DNA from: Roseibacillus sp. | Lineage (GTDB): Bacteria > Verrucomicrobiota > Verrucomicrobiae > Verrucomicrobiales > Akkermansiaceae | Direction of reading: 5' to 3' | DNA: 22,826 nt | Assembly (NCBI GenBank): GCA_002723015.1 | Contig: PBNG01000033.1 | Location: 1 to 22,826, forward strand | Shown: piece by piece, positions 6,861-14,939 of the stretch | Position numbering within the stretch: position 1 is the first letter of the stretch | Layout of the letters: each line of letters starts with the position of its first letter | The notes under the pieces: model-generated | What the model was told of the DNA's origin: nothing | Seen by the model: the letters and a program-made list of their open reading frames with translations, nothing else | Database searches by the model: none | Program-made: the position numbers and the translations under genes

Positions 6861-8321
6861 ATGCGTTCCCTCCTCCCCTGGCTTTTCGTCGCCTCCCTCT
6901 TCCCGGCCTTTGCCGCCGCCAATCCACCAAACATTATCTTCATTCTCAGCGACGACCATCGCTACGACCTCATGGGCTTCCACCCGGATGCCCCTGAGTG
7001 GCTGGAAACCCCGGCCCTCGACCGGCTCGCCAAGGAAGGAGCTCACCTCGCCAACGCCTTCGTCAGCACGTCCCTCTGCTCCCCCAGCCGGGCCTCTGTC
7101 CTGACCGGCCAGTACATGCACCACCACCGGGTGGTCGACAACCAGCGCCCCGTCCCCAAGGGAACCGTCTTCTTCCCCCAGCACCTCCAGAAAGCCGGCT
7201 ACCGCACCGCCTACGTCGGCAAGTGGCACATGGGCCACGACAACGACGAACCGCGTCCCGGCTTTCACCACTGGGTCAGCTTCAAGGGCCAGGGCACCTA
7301 CTTCGATCCGGAGCTTAACATCAACGGCAGGCGCCAGGCCTTCAAGGGCTACAATGCGGATATCCTGACCGACCAGGCCATCAAGTGGCTCAGGGAACGG
7401 CCCGCCGATCAACCCTTCCTCCTCTACCTAGGCTATAAGGCCGTCCACTACCCCTTCACCCCTGCCCCTCGCCATGCCACCCGTTACGAGGGCAAGAAAA
7501 TCCCCTACCCCGCCACCATGGCCAACACGGAGGAGAACTACGCCACCCAGCCCCGCTGGGTCCGCGAACGCCGTTTTGGCATTCACGGGATCGACCACAT
7601 GCAGACCGGCCCCCTCGACCACGACCCGGTCCCTGACTTCGACGAACTCTACTACAACTTCTGCGAAACCATCCACGGCCTCGATGAAAACATCGGGCGC
7701 CTCCTCACCCACCTCGACCAGAGCGAACTCACCAAGGACACCCTCGTGGTTTACATGGGAGACAACGGGTTCGCCCTCGGCGAACACGGCTTCTACGACA
7801 AACGCGATGCCTTCGAGGAAAGCATCCGCGTCCCTCTTCTCGCCCGGGGGCCGGGCATCAAGCCAGGCACCGTGATCGAGGAAATGGTCCAGAACATTGA
7901 TATTGCTCCCACCCTCCTCGAGGCTGCCGGAACCAAGGCTCCTGCCAATGCCCCCAAGTTCGACGGTCGCTCCTTCGTCTCCCTCCTCAAGGGACTCAAG
8001 CCTCCCACCCCATGGCGCAACCACATTCTCTACGAATACCACTGGGAATGGAACTTTCCCGCCCAGCCCACTACCCTTGCCATTCGTACCAATCGCTGGA
8101 AATACGTCTACACCCATGGCCACTGGGACATCAATGGACTCTACGACCTCGAGACCGACCCCCACGAACGCCACAACCTGATCAGGGTCCCTGCCTTCCG
8201 GGAAAAGGCCGACTCCCTCCGCGACCAGCTCTTCAAGGAGCTCGGTGAGTCAGGAGGCCTCCTCATGCCTATTCGTCCGCCCGCTGGTGACCCCTATCAC
8301 GACCGGAAAATGAAGCGGTAG
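6861..8321 (+). CDS. Secreted type I sulfatase (second, different subfamily)
   Basis: A 486-residue protein with a signal peptide (MRSLLPWLFVASLFPAFAAA, cleavage before or after Asn21). Motifs: NIIFILSDDHRYD with Asp31/Asp32 for metal binding, the formylglycine motif CSPSR at Cys73 followed by ASVLTG, GKWHMG, MGDNGFALGEHG and RVPLLARGPG. The general shape is that of heparan N-sulfatase/iduronate or choline-sulfatase-like members of family S1. It is only distantly similar to the preceding sulfatase outside the motifs, so it probably acts on a different linkage. The cysteine form of the motif points to aerobic maturation by FGE, though Cys-type sites can also be served by radical-SAM maturases. 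The start is preceded by CTTGCCACC without a Shine-Dalgarno. The gene may be co-transcribed with the first sulfatase and the CYTH gene. Confidence 0.93.
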   Translation: MRSLLPWLFVASLFPAFAAANPPNIIFILSDDHRYDLMGFHPDAPEWLETPALDRLAKEGAHLANAFVSTSLCSPSRASVLTGQYMHHHRVVDNQRPVPKGTVFFPQHLQKAGYRTAYVGKWHMGHDNDEPRPGFHHWVSFKGQGTYFDPELNINGRRQAFKGYNADILTDQAIKWLRERPADQPFLLYLGYKAVHYPFTPAPRHATRYEGKKIPYPATMANTEENYATQPRWVRERRFGIHGIDHMQTGPLDHDPVPDFDELYYNFCETIHGLDENIGRLLTHLDQSELTKDTLVVYMGDNGFALGEHGFYDKRDAFEESIRVPLLARGPGIKPGTVIEEMVQNIDIAPTLLEAAGTKAPANAPKFDGRSFVSLLKGLKPPTPWRNHILYEYHWEWNFPAQPTTLAIRTNRWKYVYTHGHWDINGLYDLETDPHERHNLIRVPAFREKADSLRDQLFKELGESGGLLMPIRPPAGDPYHDRKMKR

Positions 8322-8367
8322 CACGACGGCTCCTTAAGATTACCCTGTCCTCGACCCCCTTTTTTTC

Positions 8368-8913
8368 ATGGCTCGCAACGTCGAAATCAAGGCCCACCTG
8401 TCAGACTATGAGGACACCGCCCGGCGGGCCCGGGAATTGTCCCGCTCCGAACCGGTCGTCATCAAGCAGGAAGATGTCTTCTTCCCCTGCCCCTCCGGCC
8501 GACTCAAGCTCCGCATCCTCGGCCCGGAGCGGGGTGAACTCATTTTTTACCAGCGCCCCGATCAGGAAGGCCCCAAGACCTCCCACTACTCCCTTGCCCC
8601 CACTTCCGATCCCACCGGACTGCGCCATGTCCTCGCTACCGCCTACGGGGAAAAGGCCGTGGTCCGGAAAATCCGCCACCTCTACCTCGTCGGCCGGACC
8701 CGGATCCATATCGACCGGGTCGAGGGACTCGGGGACTTTCTCGAACTGGAGGTCGTCCTCGCTGAGGGCGATTCCACCGCAGAGGGCGAGGCCGAGGCGC
8801 ACCAGCTCATGAAGCCGCTCGGGCTGACCCCTGCCGACCTTATTGCTGACGCCTACGTTGATTTACTGGAGAGAACCGATCGGTCTGGGAACACCTGGAA
8901 GGGTTCTCCCTAG
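8368..8913 (+). CDS. CYTH domain protein (CyaB/class IV adenylate cyclase-like or triphosphatase)
   Basis: A 181-residue protein starting MARNVEIKA, the usual opening of CYTH proteins in which Glu6 and Lys8 line the tunnel. Further tunnel residues are visible: GRLKLRI, ELIFYQRPD, VVRKIRHLYL, and RIHIDRVEGLGDFLELEV with acidic metal-binding positions. CYTH enzymes act on triphosphate substrates (inorganic triphosphate, thiamine triphosphate, or ATP to cAMP); which one is used here cannot be decided. The protein is cytoplasmic, with no signal peptide. The gene lies 46 bases after the second sulfatase. Its leader is CCCCCT7C directly before ATG, without a Shine-Dalgarno. Its TAG stop overlaps the TAG stop of the converging gene in a CTAG palindrome. 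Confidence 0.85.
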   Translation: MARNVEIKAHLSDYEDTARRARELSRSEPVVIKQEDVFFPCPSGRLKLRILGPERGELIFYQRPDQEGPKTSHYSLAPTSDPTGLRHVLATAYGEKAVVRKIRHLYLVGRTRIHIDRVEGLGDFLELEVVLAEGDSTAEGEAEAHQLMKPLGLTPADLIADAYVDLLERTDRSGNTWKGSP

Positions 8914-10949
8914 CGATCCTTCCTGACGCGTGGTCTCTTGGATGCCTCCCTCCTTGCGAGCTCCGCTTTCTTACGCAACACAGCCGCCTCGGCGCTCGCT
9001 TTTGCTTTCGCTCTGGCTTCCGCCTGAGCCCGCGCTGCCCGCTGTTCTTCAATCCTGCGTTTGGCCTGCAAAACCTCGGCCCGACGCTGGGCCTCCTGTT
9101 GGCTGCGGCGCTGCGCCTCAACCTGAGCCTTGCGTCTTACCTCGATCTCAGACCGACGCCTGAGGGCATCTTGCTTCCTCGCCTCCTCCTCCGCCCGTTG
9201 CCGGACAAGAGCACGTTGCTTTGCTTCCGCAGCCTGCCGACGCGCATTTTCCAACCGCCGGGCTTCCGCTGCCTTCTGCTCCGCGATAACACGACGCTTC
9301 TCCTCGGCGGCCTTTTCCTCCGCAAGAGCACGTTGCTTCGCCTCCACGGCCTGCTCACGAGCTATTTCAGCCACCCGCTCCTCCTTATCAGGAACGTTGA
9401 TATTACCCCGCCTGACCGGCCTTCCGGGCCGCGATTCATCGCCCACCCGGGGCGTATCGAGGGACTCCCGCATCCCGGCCAATTCCCTCTCAGCCTGGTC
9501 AATCTTCCTGCGGGCCTCCATCCGGTCGGCTGGCTCCAGGTTTCGATTCTCCAAACCGCGTTCTGCTACCGCGACAGCCTCCGTTGCAGCCCGCAGGCCC
9601 TCTTCAGCTCTGGCCCTACGGTCCCGCTGCTCTTCGATGAGATCTCCGTCTCGCCGCGGTTGTGCCTGCGCCTCCTTCCTTCGCTGCTGGTTGCTCCGCA
9701 GGGCTATCTGGCACTCTGGCCTCTCCATGGCTTCCCTTGCCGCCTGATGGCGTCGCAACGCAGCCTCTCGATGCCGATACTGAAGGCCTCGTTCGACCTC
9801 CCTCTTGCCCGCCCGGACGATCTCTACCCGCCCGAGGTTCCTTGCCACCCTGCTCGGGCACACTGCCGAGTTCCACGACGCATCAACCCGTGGGGCGAAC
9901 ACATGCAAGCGATCTTCGTGCAGTCGATGATGGTGGCGGTGCGCGAAATGGTCTTGGCCGGCTCCCCTGGTAATCTGACAACGACGCGCCGGACGACGTG
10001 CATGCCGGTTCACCCAGCCGAAATCCGGGCCACCACAGTGCACGTGATTCTCCCGCATGGAGAAGCGCGTCACATTACGAGTGCTGATGATGATCGTGAC
10101 TACCGTTGTCCGAGGCACACAGTGAGCATGCACCGGCTCATAAAAGTGGTCCACCGGTACGAAGTTGTAGTAGGCAGGCGAAACATCGTAGGCGACGTCA
10201 ATACCCGGATTGTATTCATACACCTCGTCGTAGAGCGTCTCCGGAGGCAGAGGAGCCCATCCGAGATAGTCGTCGTTCTGACGCCACGATACCCACGCCG
10301 GAGCCCAGTCATCTCCCGGCACCCACACCCAGCCCTGCTCGGCGAGAAGAACCCAGCGACCATAGTGGTAAACCGCCCAGCCGAAGGGCTCGTCCGAGAG
10401 CCAGGTCCAGCCCTGGTCGGAATTCACCCAGCGACCCCGGGTGTAGGGCCGCCAGTCTGGATCGGTCTGCAGAGCCAAAGGCTGCCAGACGAATCCATAA
10501 TCGCGAGTCTCAAACCACTCTCCGAATCGCGAGAGCTCTGCAAAGAAGATCTGATGGTCGCCAGTATCGAGCAGGGCGGCCGGAACCGTTTCCTCAAGAG
10601 CCACCGAGGCCTCTCCGGTCGCTCTGAAGTCATTATCCCGAGGCGCCTCCTCAACCACGATGGCCCGGGGAACATCCTGAAACTCTCCCAGATCGCCTGG
10701 ATCGGCCTCAACCGGCTCCCCATTCAAGTTAGAATCCCCTTCCTCAAGAGTACTGAGCGCAATCGCGAGCTGACGACGAGCCTCCTCGAGTTCTGCCTCG
10801 AGTGCAGCCTCCTCGCGCTCTCTCTCAAGCTCCGCGACCCGTTCCTTCAATTTTCTGGTCTCTCCATCAGCCGAGAGCTTCGCGAGATCGCAGGAAGACA
10901 GAAGGCAAGAGGCGGCAAAAGCAGGCAAAAGTGAAAAAAAGTGCTTCAT
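8910..10949 (-). CDS. DUF6600-type lipoprotein with His-rich segment and long charged coiled coil
   Basis: A 679-residue protein from ATG 10949; an adjacent ATG at 10952 is possible. The N-terminus is a lipoprotein signal, MKHFFSLLPAFAASCLLSSC with Cys20 as the likely lipidated residue. A short coiled coil follows (about 30-75, ETRKLKERVAELERERE). A tryptophan-rich domain at about 142-237 (FGEWFETRDYGFVWQP, GRWVNSDQGWTWLSDEPFGW, YHYGRWV, GWVWVPGDDWAPAWVSW, YLGWAPLPPE) matches the DUF6600 pattern of repeated G-x-W blocks. A His-rich stretch (HFAHRHHHRLH, 334-344) comes next. From about residue 390 to the end the sequence is almost entirely Arg/Glu/Ala/Gln/Lys helix, with repeats such as RRAEEEARKQ and EAQRRAE. 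Function unknown; an envelope-spanning or peptidoglycan-associated structural role is plausible. It is divergent from the Nramp-like gene. Confidence 0.82.
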   Translation of the reverse strand: MKHFFSLLPAFAASCLLSSCDLAKLSADGETRKLKERVAELEREREEAALEAELEEARRQLAIALSTLEEGDSNLNGEPVEADPGDLGEFQDVPRAIVVEEAPRDNDFRATGEASVALEETVPAALLDTGDHQIFFAELSRFGEWFETRDYGFVWQPLALQTDPDWRPYTRGRWVNSDQGWTWLSDEPFGWAVYHYGRWVLLAEQGWVWVPGDDWAPAWVSWRQNDDYLGWAPLPPETLYDEVYEYNPGIDVAYDVSPAYYNFVPVDHFYEPVHAHCVPRTTVVTIIISTRNVTRFSMRENHVHCGGPDFGWVNRHARRPARRCQITRGAGQDHFAHRHHHRLHEDRLHVFAPRVDASWNSAVCPSRVARNLGRVEIVRAGKREVERGLQYRHREAALRRHQAAREAMERPECQIALRSNQQRRKEAQAQPRRDGDLIEEQRDRRARAEEGLRAATEAVAVAERGLENRNLEPADRMEARRKIDQAERELAGMRESLDTPRVGDESRPGRPVRRGNINVPDKEERVAEIAREQAVEAKQRALAEEKAAEEKRRVIAEQKAAEARRLENARRQAAEAKQRALVRQRAEEEARKQDALRRRSEIEVRRKAQVEAQRRSQQEAQRRAEVLQAKRRIEEQRAARAQAEARAKAKASAEAAVLRKKAELARREASKRPRVRKDR

Positions 10950-10952
10950 CAT

Positions 10953-11092
10953 AGAGAAAATGGATTCACCCCCTTGGACTGCATGCACACCCCCCCCTAT
11001 TCAATAAATCCTCAAATCAGCCCTGCGGGCTCCTCCATTGCCTCATTTGGAGCTTCAGAAAGTATTCTCCAAGGTACACCCTGCTCTCTCCC
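10953..11092. promoter_or_regulatory. Divergent intergenic region with two small inverted repeats
   Basis: This region separates the DUF6600 lipoprotein gene and the Nramp-like gene and must hold both promoters. Two short inverted repeats are visible: AGCCC-TGC-GGGCT (11019-11031), and TTGGAG (11047-11052) with CTCCAA (11067-11072). A run of eight C at 10990-10997 is also present. Both repeats would fall in the leader of the transporter mRNA. No known metal riboswitch pattern is recognised and no clear -35/-10 can be read. Confidence 0.35.
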
Positions 11093-12478
11093 ATGGAAGA
11101 AAACCCATACCAGCTCACAGACCGGAAGATCCTCGATCCGCCGACCACCCTTGCTGGAAAACTCCGCTACCTGGGACCAAGCTTCATCCTTTCCGCCTCC
11201 ATCGTAGGCTCAGGGGAGCTCTTTGCCACTACCCTCCTCGGAGCCAAGGCAGGATTCATCTGCCTCTGGGTCATCCTCTTTTCCTGCGTCGTTAAGGTCA
11301 CTATCCAGCTCGAGTTTGGCAAGCACGCCATCTACACCGGCCGTACTACCATGCAGGCCCTGAATGATCTGCCCGGCCCGCGACTCGGCAGGGGACATGT
11401 TTCGATCTGGGCATGGCTGCTCATTATGAGCCTCAAGTTCCTTCAGGTCGGCGGAATCGTCGGAGGGGTAGCTCTCATTTTCATGCAGATCCCGGCTCTC
11501 GCGGAGTTCGGACTCGCGTGGTGGACATTTTTCACCGCAATCACGGTTGCCGCGGTCGTCTCAGTCGGACGCTATGGCCTGCTGGAGCGCGTCTCTCTTG
11601 TGATGATTGGCCTCTTCACTATTTTCACCCTGATCTCCGTTCTCGCACTGCAGTGGACCGACAATGCAGTCAGCGGAGCGGAAATCATCTCCGGCCTTCA
11701 ACTTCAACTCCCCGCGACCATGATCCTCTTCGCGGTGGGAGCCTTTGGAATTACCGGGGTAGGTGGCGACGAGATCATGGCCTACAATTACTGGCTCCTG
11801 GAAAAAGGCTACGCCTCCCACACCGGACCACGCCCGGGTTGGACTACTGGCGAAGCCCACCAGACTTGGGTAAAACGAGCACGGGGCTGGATCAAGGTCA
11901 TGACCCTTGATGCCATCGCTGCCATGGTCTGCTACACCCTCGTCACGGTCCTCTTCTACATTCTTGGCGCCGCCATTCTTCATCGGAATGGTCTCCTTCC
12001 GGAGAAGGACGACATGATCACCCAACTGGGAACGATATACACCGAGTCTCTCGGCCCCTGGGCCTACGGGATCTTTCTCGGAGGCGCACTCGTAGTTCTC
12101 TTTTCCACCCTCTTCTCTGCCCTTGCAGCCTGGACGAGGCTCTTCAGCGATGCCTTCAGCCAACTGGGTTGGGGGGACTTTAAAGACCCGGGAAGCCGAC
12201 GAAAGTTCGTCAAGGGCTGTGCCTATGTTTTCCCCTGTATCTGGGCCATTCTCTTTCTCACCTTCAAGGCACCGGGATTCATGGTCATTATCGGAGGAGT
12301 TGCCACCGCCTTCATTCTTCTCATCGTGGTCTATGCCGCGATCATCATGCACCGGAGGTGGGCTCCCCGTGAACTCGCGGGAGGGCAATCCTACCGGATT
12401 GCCTTTGTCCTGAGCTCGCTGGCCATCCTCACGGTAGCTGCCATTACCAGCGGCAAGGCCCTGGGATGGATTGGTTGA
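11093..12478 (+). CDS. Nramp-like divalent metal transporter, divergent
   Basis: A 461-residue integral membrane protein with about 11 hydrophobic segments. The opening LRYLGPSFILSASIVGSGEL (25-43) and the segment AVGAFGITGVGGDEIMAYNY (214-233) occupy the places of Nramp helices 1 and 6. The family's metal-binding DPGN of helix 1 is replaced by VGSGE (38-42), and the usual M-P-H of helix 6 by a glycine-rich GVGGDE. This matches an Nramp-like clade common in Planctomycetes and Verrucomicrobia whose substrate is not known to me. Transport of Mn2+ or Fe2+ should not be assumed; Mg2+ or another ion or solute is possible. The ATG follows a pyrimidine run (CTCTCTCCC) with no Shine-Dalgarno. It converges on a propeller gene with only 15 bases between the stops. 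Confidence 0.83.
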   Translation: MEENPYQLTDRKILDPPTTLAGKLRYLGPSFILSASIVGSGELFATTLLGAKAGFICLWVILFSCVVKVTIQLEFGKHAIYTGRTTMQALNDLPGPRLGRGHVSIWAWLLIMSLKFLQVGGIVGGVALIFMQIPALAEFGLAWWTFFTAITVAAVVSVGRYGLLERVSLVMIGLFTIFTLISVLALQWTDNAVSGAEIISGLQLQLPATMILFAVGAFGITGVGGDEIMAYNYWLLEKGYASHTGPRPGWTTGEAHQTWVKRARGWIKVMTLDAIAAMVCYTLVTVLFYILGAAILHRNGLLPEKDDMITQLGTIYTESLGPWAYGIFLGGALVVLFSTLFSALAAWTRLFSDAFSQLGWGDFKDPGSRRKFVKGCAYVFPCIWAILFLTFKAPGFMVIIGGVATAFILLIVVYAAIIMHRRWAPRELAGGQSYRIAFVLSSLAILTVAAITSGKALGWIG

Positions 12479-12493
12479 GGCAGAAATCCTTCC

Positions 12494-13756
12494 CTACCAC
12501 AAACACACCAAGTGCCGGTCTCCCCGGATGAGCACCTTTCCATCCACCACCACCGGGGAGGCGATCACACCCTCCTCAATCGTGATCTCCTGCAGGTCCT
12601 CCATCCCATCCGCGGTCAGGCTGGCGGTAAAAACCGTCCCGTCCCGGCGCGCGACGTAAAGGCGATTCCCCGCCACCACCGGAGAGGCGCAGAAGGTGTG
12701 AACAGATTTTGGCAGGCTCTGCTGCCAGAGTTGCTTGCCCGTGGTGGCCTCCACCATCGTCAGCGTTCCCCGGGCCTTCCCGGTATCAGTCAGCATGAGA
12801 GCCCGGTTCCCGTGAGCGGCAGGAGTACAGTTGTCCGATCCCCAGCCCCGGGCGCTCCAGAGCCAGGCCGACTTGGTGATCTCTCCCTTCCCTCCGAGCT
12901 TGATCCCCGCCACCCGGTCTTCCCGCCCATGGGGAACGATGGCCACCCCGTTGGTGCCCGAGGGTGAGGCGATGGTGCGCCAGACCCGCTCCGGCTTGGG
13001 ATTGAATCCCCCGCAGAACCAGAGCTGTTCACCGGTTATGGCATGATGACCAGTGAGGTGATCCCCTCCCCAGGTCACAATCGTCTCCAGTCCATCAATT
13101 GTCTCAACAAAGGGGGAAGAGTAGCTGTCGCCATTTTCTCCAACCGTCCTGAAGGGCCGCTCCGTGATCCAGGCGCGCTTTCCGTTCTTCTTGTCCAGCG
13201 CGACGAGATAGGAGGTGCCCGCCTGCTGCATGACCGCGATCACGAGGCGCCCCCCGGCAAAAATCGGCGAGGTTCCCCGGTCCCAGAGGATCTTGTCCGG
13301 ATGAGCAACCTCATCGAGATTGATCCTCCAGGCCACCTCACCCTCCAGGGTCAAGGCTGCCACCGTTCCCGACTTGAAGTAGACATAGAGAAACTTCCCA
13401 TCCGTGAGGGGGGACGAGTTTGCACTGCTTCCGATCCGCTGCGTCCTCCCCAACCGGGCTGCCCCCAGCTTCTTTCGCCAGAGTTCCTTCCCGCTTTTCA
13501 GCTCAAAGGCCTGGACTGCATCATTCTCACCAATGAGCCCGGTCACAAACACCTTGCCATCCCATACCACGGGGGTGGAACAGGCCCTGCCCTCGAGCCT
13601 GGCCTTCCACATGCGCTTCCCTGAGAAACTGTCCGGCCCCTGCCGCTCTGGCGCTACCCCGTTACCATGGGGCCCCCGCCAGGAAGGCCAGTTCTCCGCC
13701 CACACTTCCTGACCCGCTCCCAGGACAAGGATCATCAGGACCAAACGCAATATCAT
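12494..13756 (-). CDS. Secreted PQQ-like beta-propeller repeat protein (copy 2)
   Basis: A 420-residue protein from ATG 13756, chosen because the signal peptide MILRLVLMILVLGAGQEVWA begins there; longer starts at 13786 and 13825 would place charged residues before it. The mature part begins NWPSWRGPHGNGVAP, with blades marked by SGKELWRKK, KNGKRAWI, ITGEQLWFC and TTGKQLWQQ, and ends IRGDRHLVCLW. It is a close paralogue of the protein at 3737-5020: shared blocks include TWGGDHLTGH (GADHLTGH in copy 1), GGFNPK, IASP, GEITKSAW (GDITKSAW) and FCASPVVAGNRLYVAR. The function of this family is unknown. It is probably a periplasmic scaffold or a carbohydrate- or protein-binding propeller rather than a true quinoprotein. 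The start has no Shine-Dalgarno. Confidence 0.85.
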   Translation of the reverse strand: MILRLVLMILVLGAGQEVWAENWPSWRGPHGNGVAPERQGPDSFSGKRMWKARLEGRACSTPVVWDGKVFVTGLIGENDAVQAFELKSGKELWRKKLGAARLGRTQRIGSSANSSPLTDGKFLYVYFKSGTVAALTLEGEVAWRINLDEVAHPDKILWDRGTSPIFAGGRLVIAVMQQAGTSYLVALDKKNGKRAWITERPFRTVGENGDSYSSPFVETIDGLETIVTWGGDHLTGHHAITGEQLWFCGGFNPKPERVWRTIASPSGTNGVAIVPHGREDRVAGIKLGGKGEITKSAWLWSARGWGSDNCTPAAHGNRALMLTDTGKARGTLTMVEATTGKQLWQQSLPKSVHTFCASPVVAGNRLYVARRDGTVFTASLTADGMEDLQEITIEEGVIASPVVVDGKVLIRGDRHLVCLW

Positions 13757-13793
13757 GGGACTACTAGAGTCAGGCCCCTTCGCCATCCTCAAT

Positions 13794-13858
13794 AAGAATC
13801 GTAGCAACGAATCCCTGACTACCAACAGTTAATAAGTAATAAGGATACCACGATTCTT
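13794..13858. promoter_or_regulatory. 9-bp inverted repeat in divergent intergenic region
   Basis: AAGAATCGT (13794-13802) and ACGATTCTT (13850-13858) form a perfect 9-bp inverted repeat with 47 bases between the arms. They flank an AT-rich patch (TTAATAAGTAATAAGG) in the region between the divergent propeller and TIM-barrel genes. This could be a pair of operator half-sites for a looping or dimeric regulator bracketing a promoter. A weak plus-strand promoter (CTGACT at 13815, TAATAA at 13837) lies between the arms. Confidence 0.35.
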
Positions 13859-13895
13859 GACCAAAGCCTTTCACTTTGGACACTGCTCAAACGCC

Positions 13896-14909
13896 ATGGC
13901 TGATATTATCAACAAGACCGACATTGAACTTGGAATCGTCGCAACTCACTCCGGGTGGGTAGGTGGAATCGTTCCGGACGACGAAGGCAACGCGCCCCGA
14001 ACCAGCGAGGGCGAACTAGTTGTTCTTGCCGAAATGAAAAAGCTCCAGGAGCTCAGTCAGGTCCAGATCAATGGCGTCCAGCTGCCGGTGATTCCCGGTA
14101 CCACGCCTGGTGACTTTGATGAGATCTGCAATGGCTTCAAGGACCTCGGTCTGAACCTCTACTTTGTCCTCATGGTAGGTGGCGCAGACCCCATGAACCC
14201 CGAGGACGAGACCGCAGTAACAGACCAACTCCTATCAGGACTGGAGGCCGCGAAGAACCACGGAGTCACCATCGTATCCTCCACCTCGATTGAGGAGTGG
14301 ATGAGCGGGTCCCCTCGCAAGGATGGCGCTGAATTCGAAGCTGCGGTTGAACAGAACGCCAAGCTTCACCATCGGTGTTACACCGAGGCGGGCCTTGCCG
14401 GCTCCTGCGTCGAGTCCTGGCACGTGGAGTTCCTGCGCCCCGGTGAGTTCGCCACTTTCACCGACCTTGGTCGCCTCTGGAAATTTCTCCAGGCTGCCAA
14501 TTCCCTCGTCGGCGGAGAAGGCAAGTTCTTCAAGTCCCTCACCGATGCCGCTCACTGCGGCGACTCCGCTCTGACCATTCCCGAGAACGAGGATCTCATT
14601 GCCCAAATGGGTGAGGCGGGAGAGCTCGGCTGCTTCCATGCGTCCGCCATGACGACCCGGGGATGCCTCTCCACTGATGACGGGTGGATCGGGTCCCTGC
14701 TGACGGCGGTGGCGAAAACAGGAACTCTGTCACAGGTCTTCGTAGAACTCTTCCGCCATGATGATGCCGCCCTTGAGGCCCTCCGGGACCTTGATCCTGG
14801 CCACGGCATCGACACTACTGACGGACGGGACTACAACCAGTGTACTGCTGACGGACTTGCGGACATCGCCCACCGTCTCAACAACCTCAAGGCACGGGGA
14901 ATCCTCTAG
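13896..14909 (+). CDS. Xylose isomerase-like TIM-barrel protein (putative sugar isomerase/epimerase)
   Basis: A 337-residue cytoplasmic protein from ATG 13896; a TTG at 13857 is a less likely start. No signal peptide is seen. The sequence has no motif I recognise with certainty, but the order and spacing of E173 (VESWHVE), D217-x-x-H220 (TDAAHCGDS), H248 (GCFHAS) and E284 (VFVELF) fit the metal-site pattern of xylose isomerase-like and tagatose-3-epimerase-like TIM barrels (Glu, Asp-x-x-His, His, Glu). The beta-strand/helix alternation also fits. It would then isomerise or epimerise a sugar, sugar phosphate or polyol, or act on a related substrate. It is divergent from the second propeller gene and converges on the third, 30 bases away, so it has no operon partner to narrow its role. 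Confidence 0.6.
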   Translation: MADIINKTDIELGIVATHSGWVGGIVPDDEGNAPRTSEGELVVLAEMKKLQELSQVQINGVQLPVIPGTTPGDFDEICNGFKDLGLNLYFVLMVGGADPMNPEDETAVTDQLLSGLEAAKNHGVTIVSSTSIEEWMSGSPRKDGAEFEAAVEQNAKLHHRCYTEAGLAGSCVESWHVEFLRPGEFATFTDLGRLWKFLQAANSLVGGEGKFFKSLTDAAHCGDSALTIPENEDLIAQMGEAGELGCFHASAMTTRGCLSTDDGWIGSLLTAVAKTGTLSQVFVELFRHDDAALEALRDLDPGHGIDTTDGRDYNQCTADGLADIAHRLNNLKARGIL

Positions 14910-14939
14910 GAACGCTACCTCCTGCTCATCAACCGGGTA

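Noticed and set aside
5886..7412. A 508-codon open frame on the minus strand
   Set aside because: It runs antisense across the end of one sulfatase, the gap and the start of the next. Both sulfatases have intact motifs and signal peptides, and the antisense product is Gly/Val-rich with no recognisable fold.
5250..8321. A sulfated-polysaccharide utilisation locus
   Set aside because: There are two sulfatases but no glycoside hydrolase, polysaccharide lyase, SusC/SusD pair or dedicated sugar transporter in the window.
9099..10934. A 611-codon open frame on the plus strand
   Set aside because: It is antisense to the DUF6600 lipoprotein, whose Arg/Glu/Ala-rich codons leave the complement free of stops. 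Its translation shows no domain and has skewed composition.
10990..10997. Run of eight C as a phase-variation tract
   Set aside because: A single homopolymer outside coding sequence with no clear promoter spacing role; not enough evidence.
11561..12388. A 275-codon open frame on the minus strand
   Set aside because: It is antisense to the Nramp-like transporter and low in hydrophobic organisation; an artefact of codon bias.
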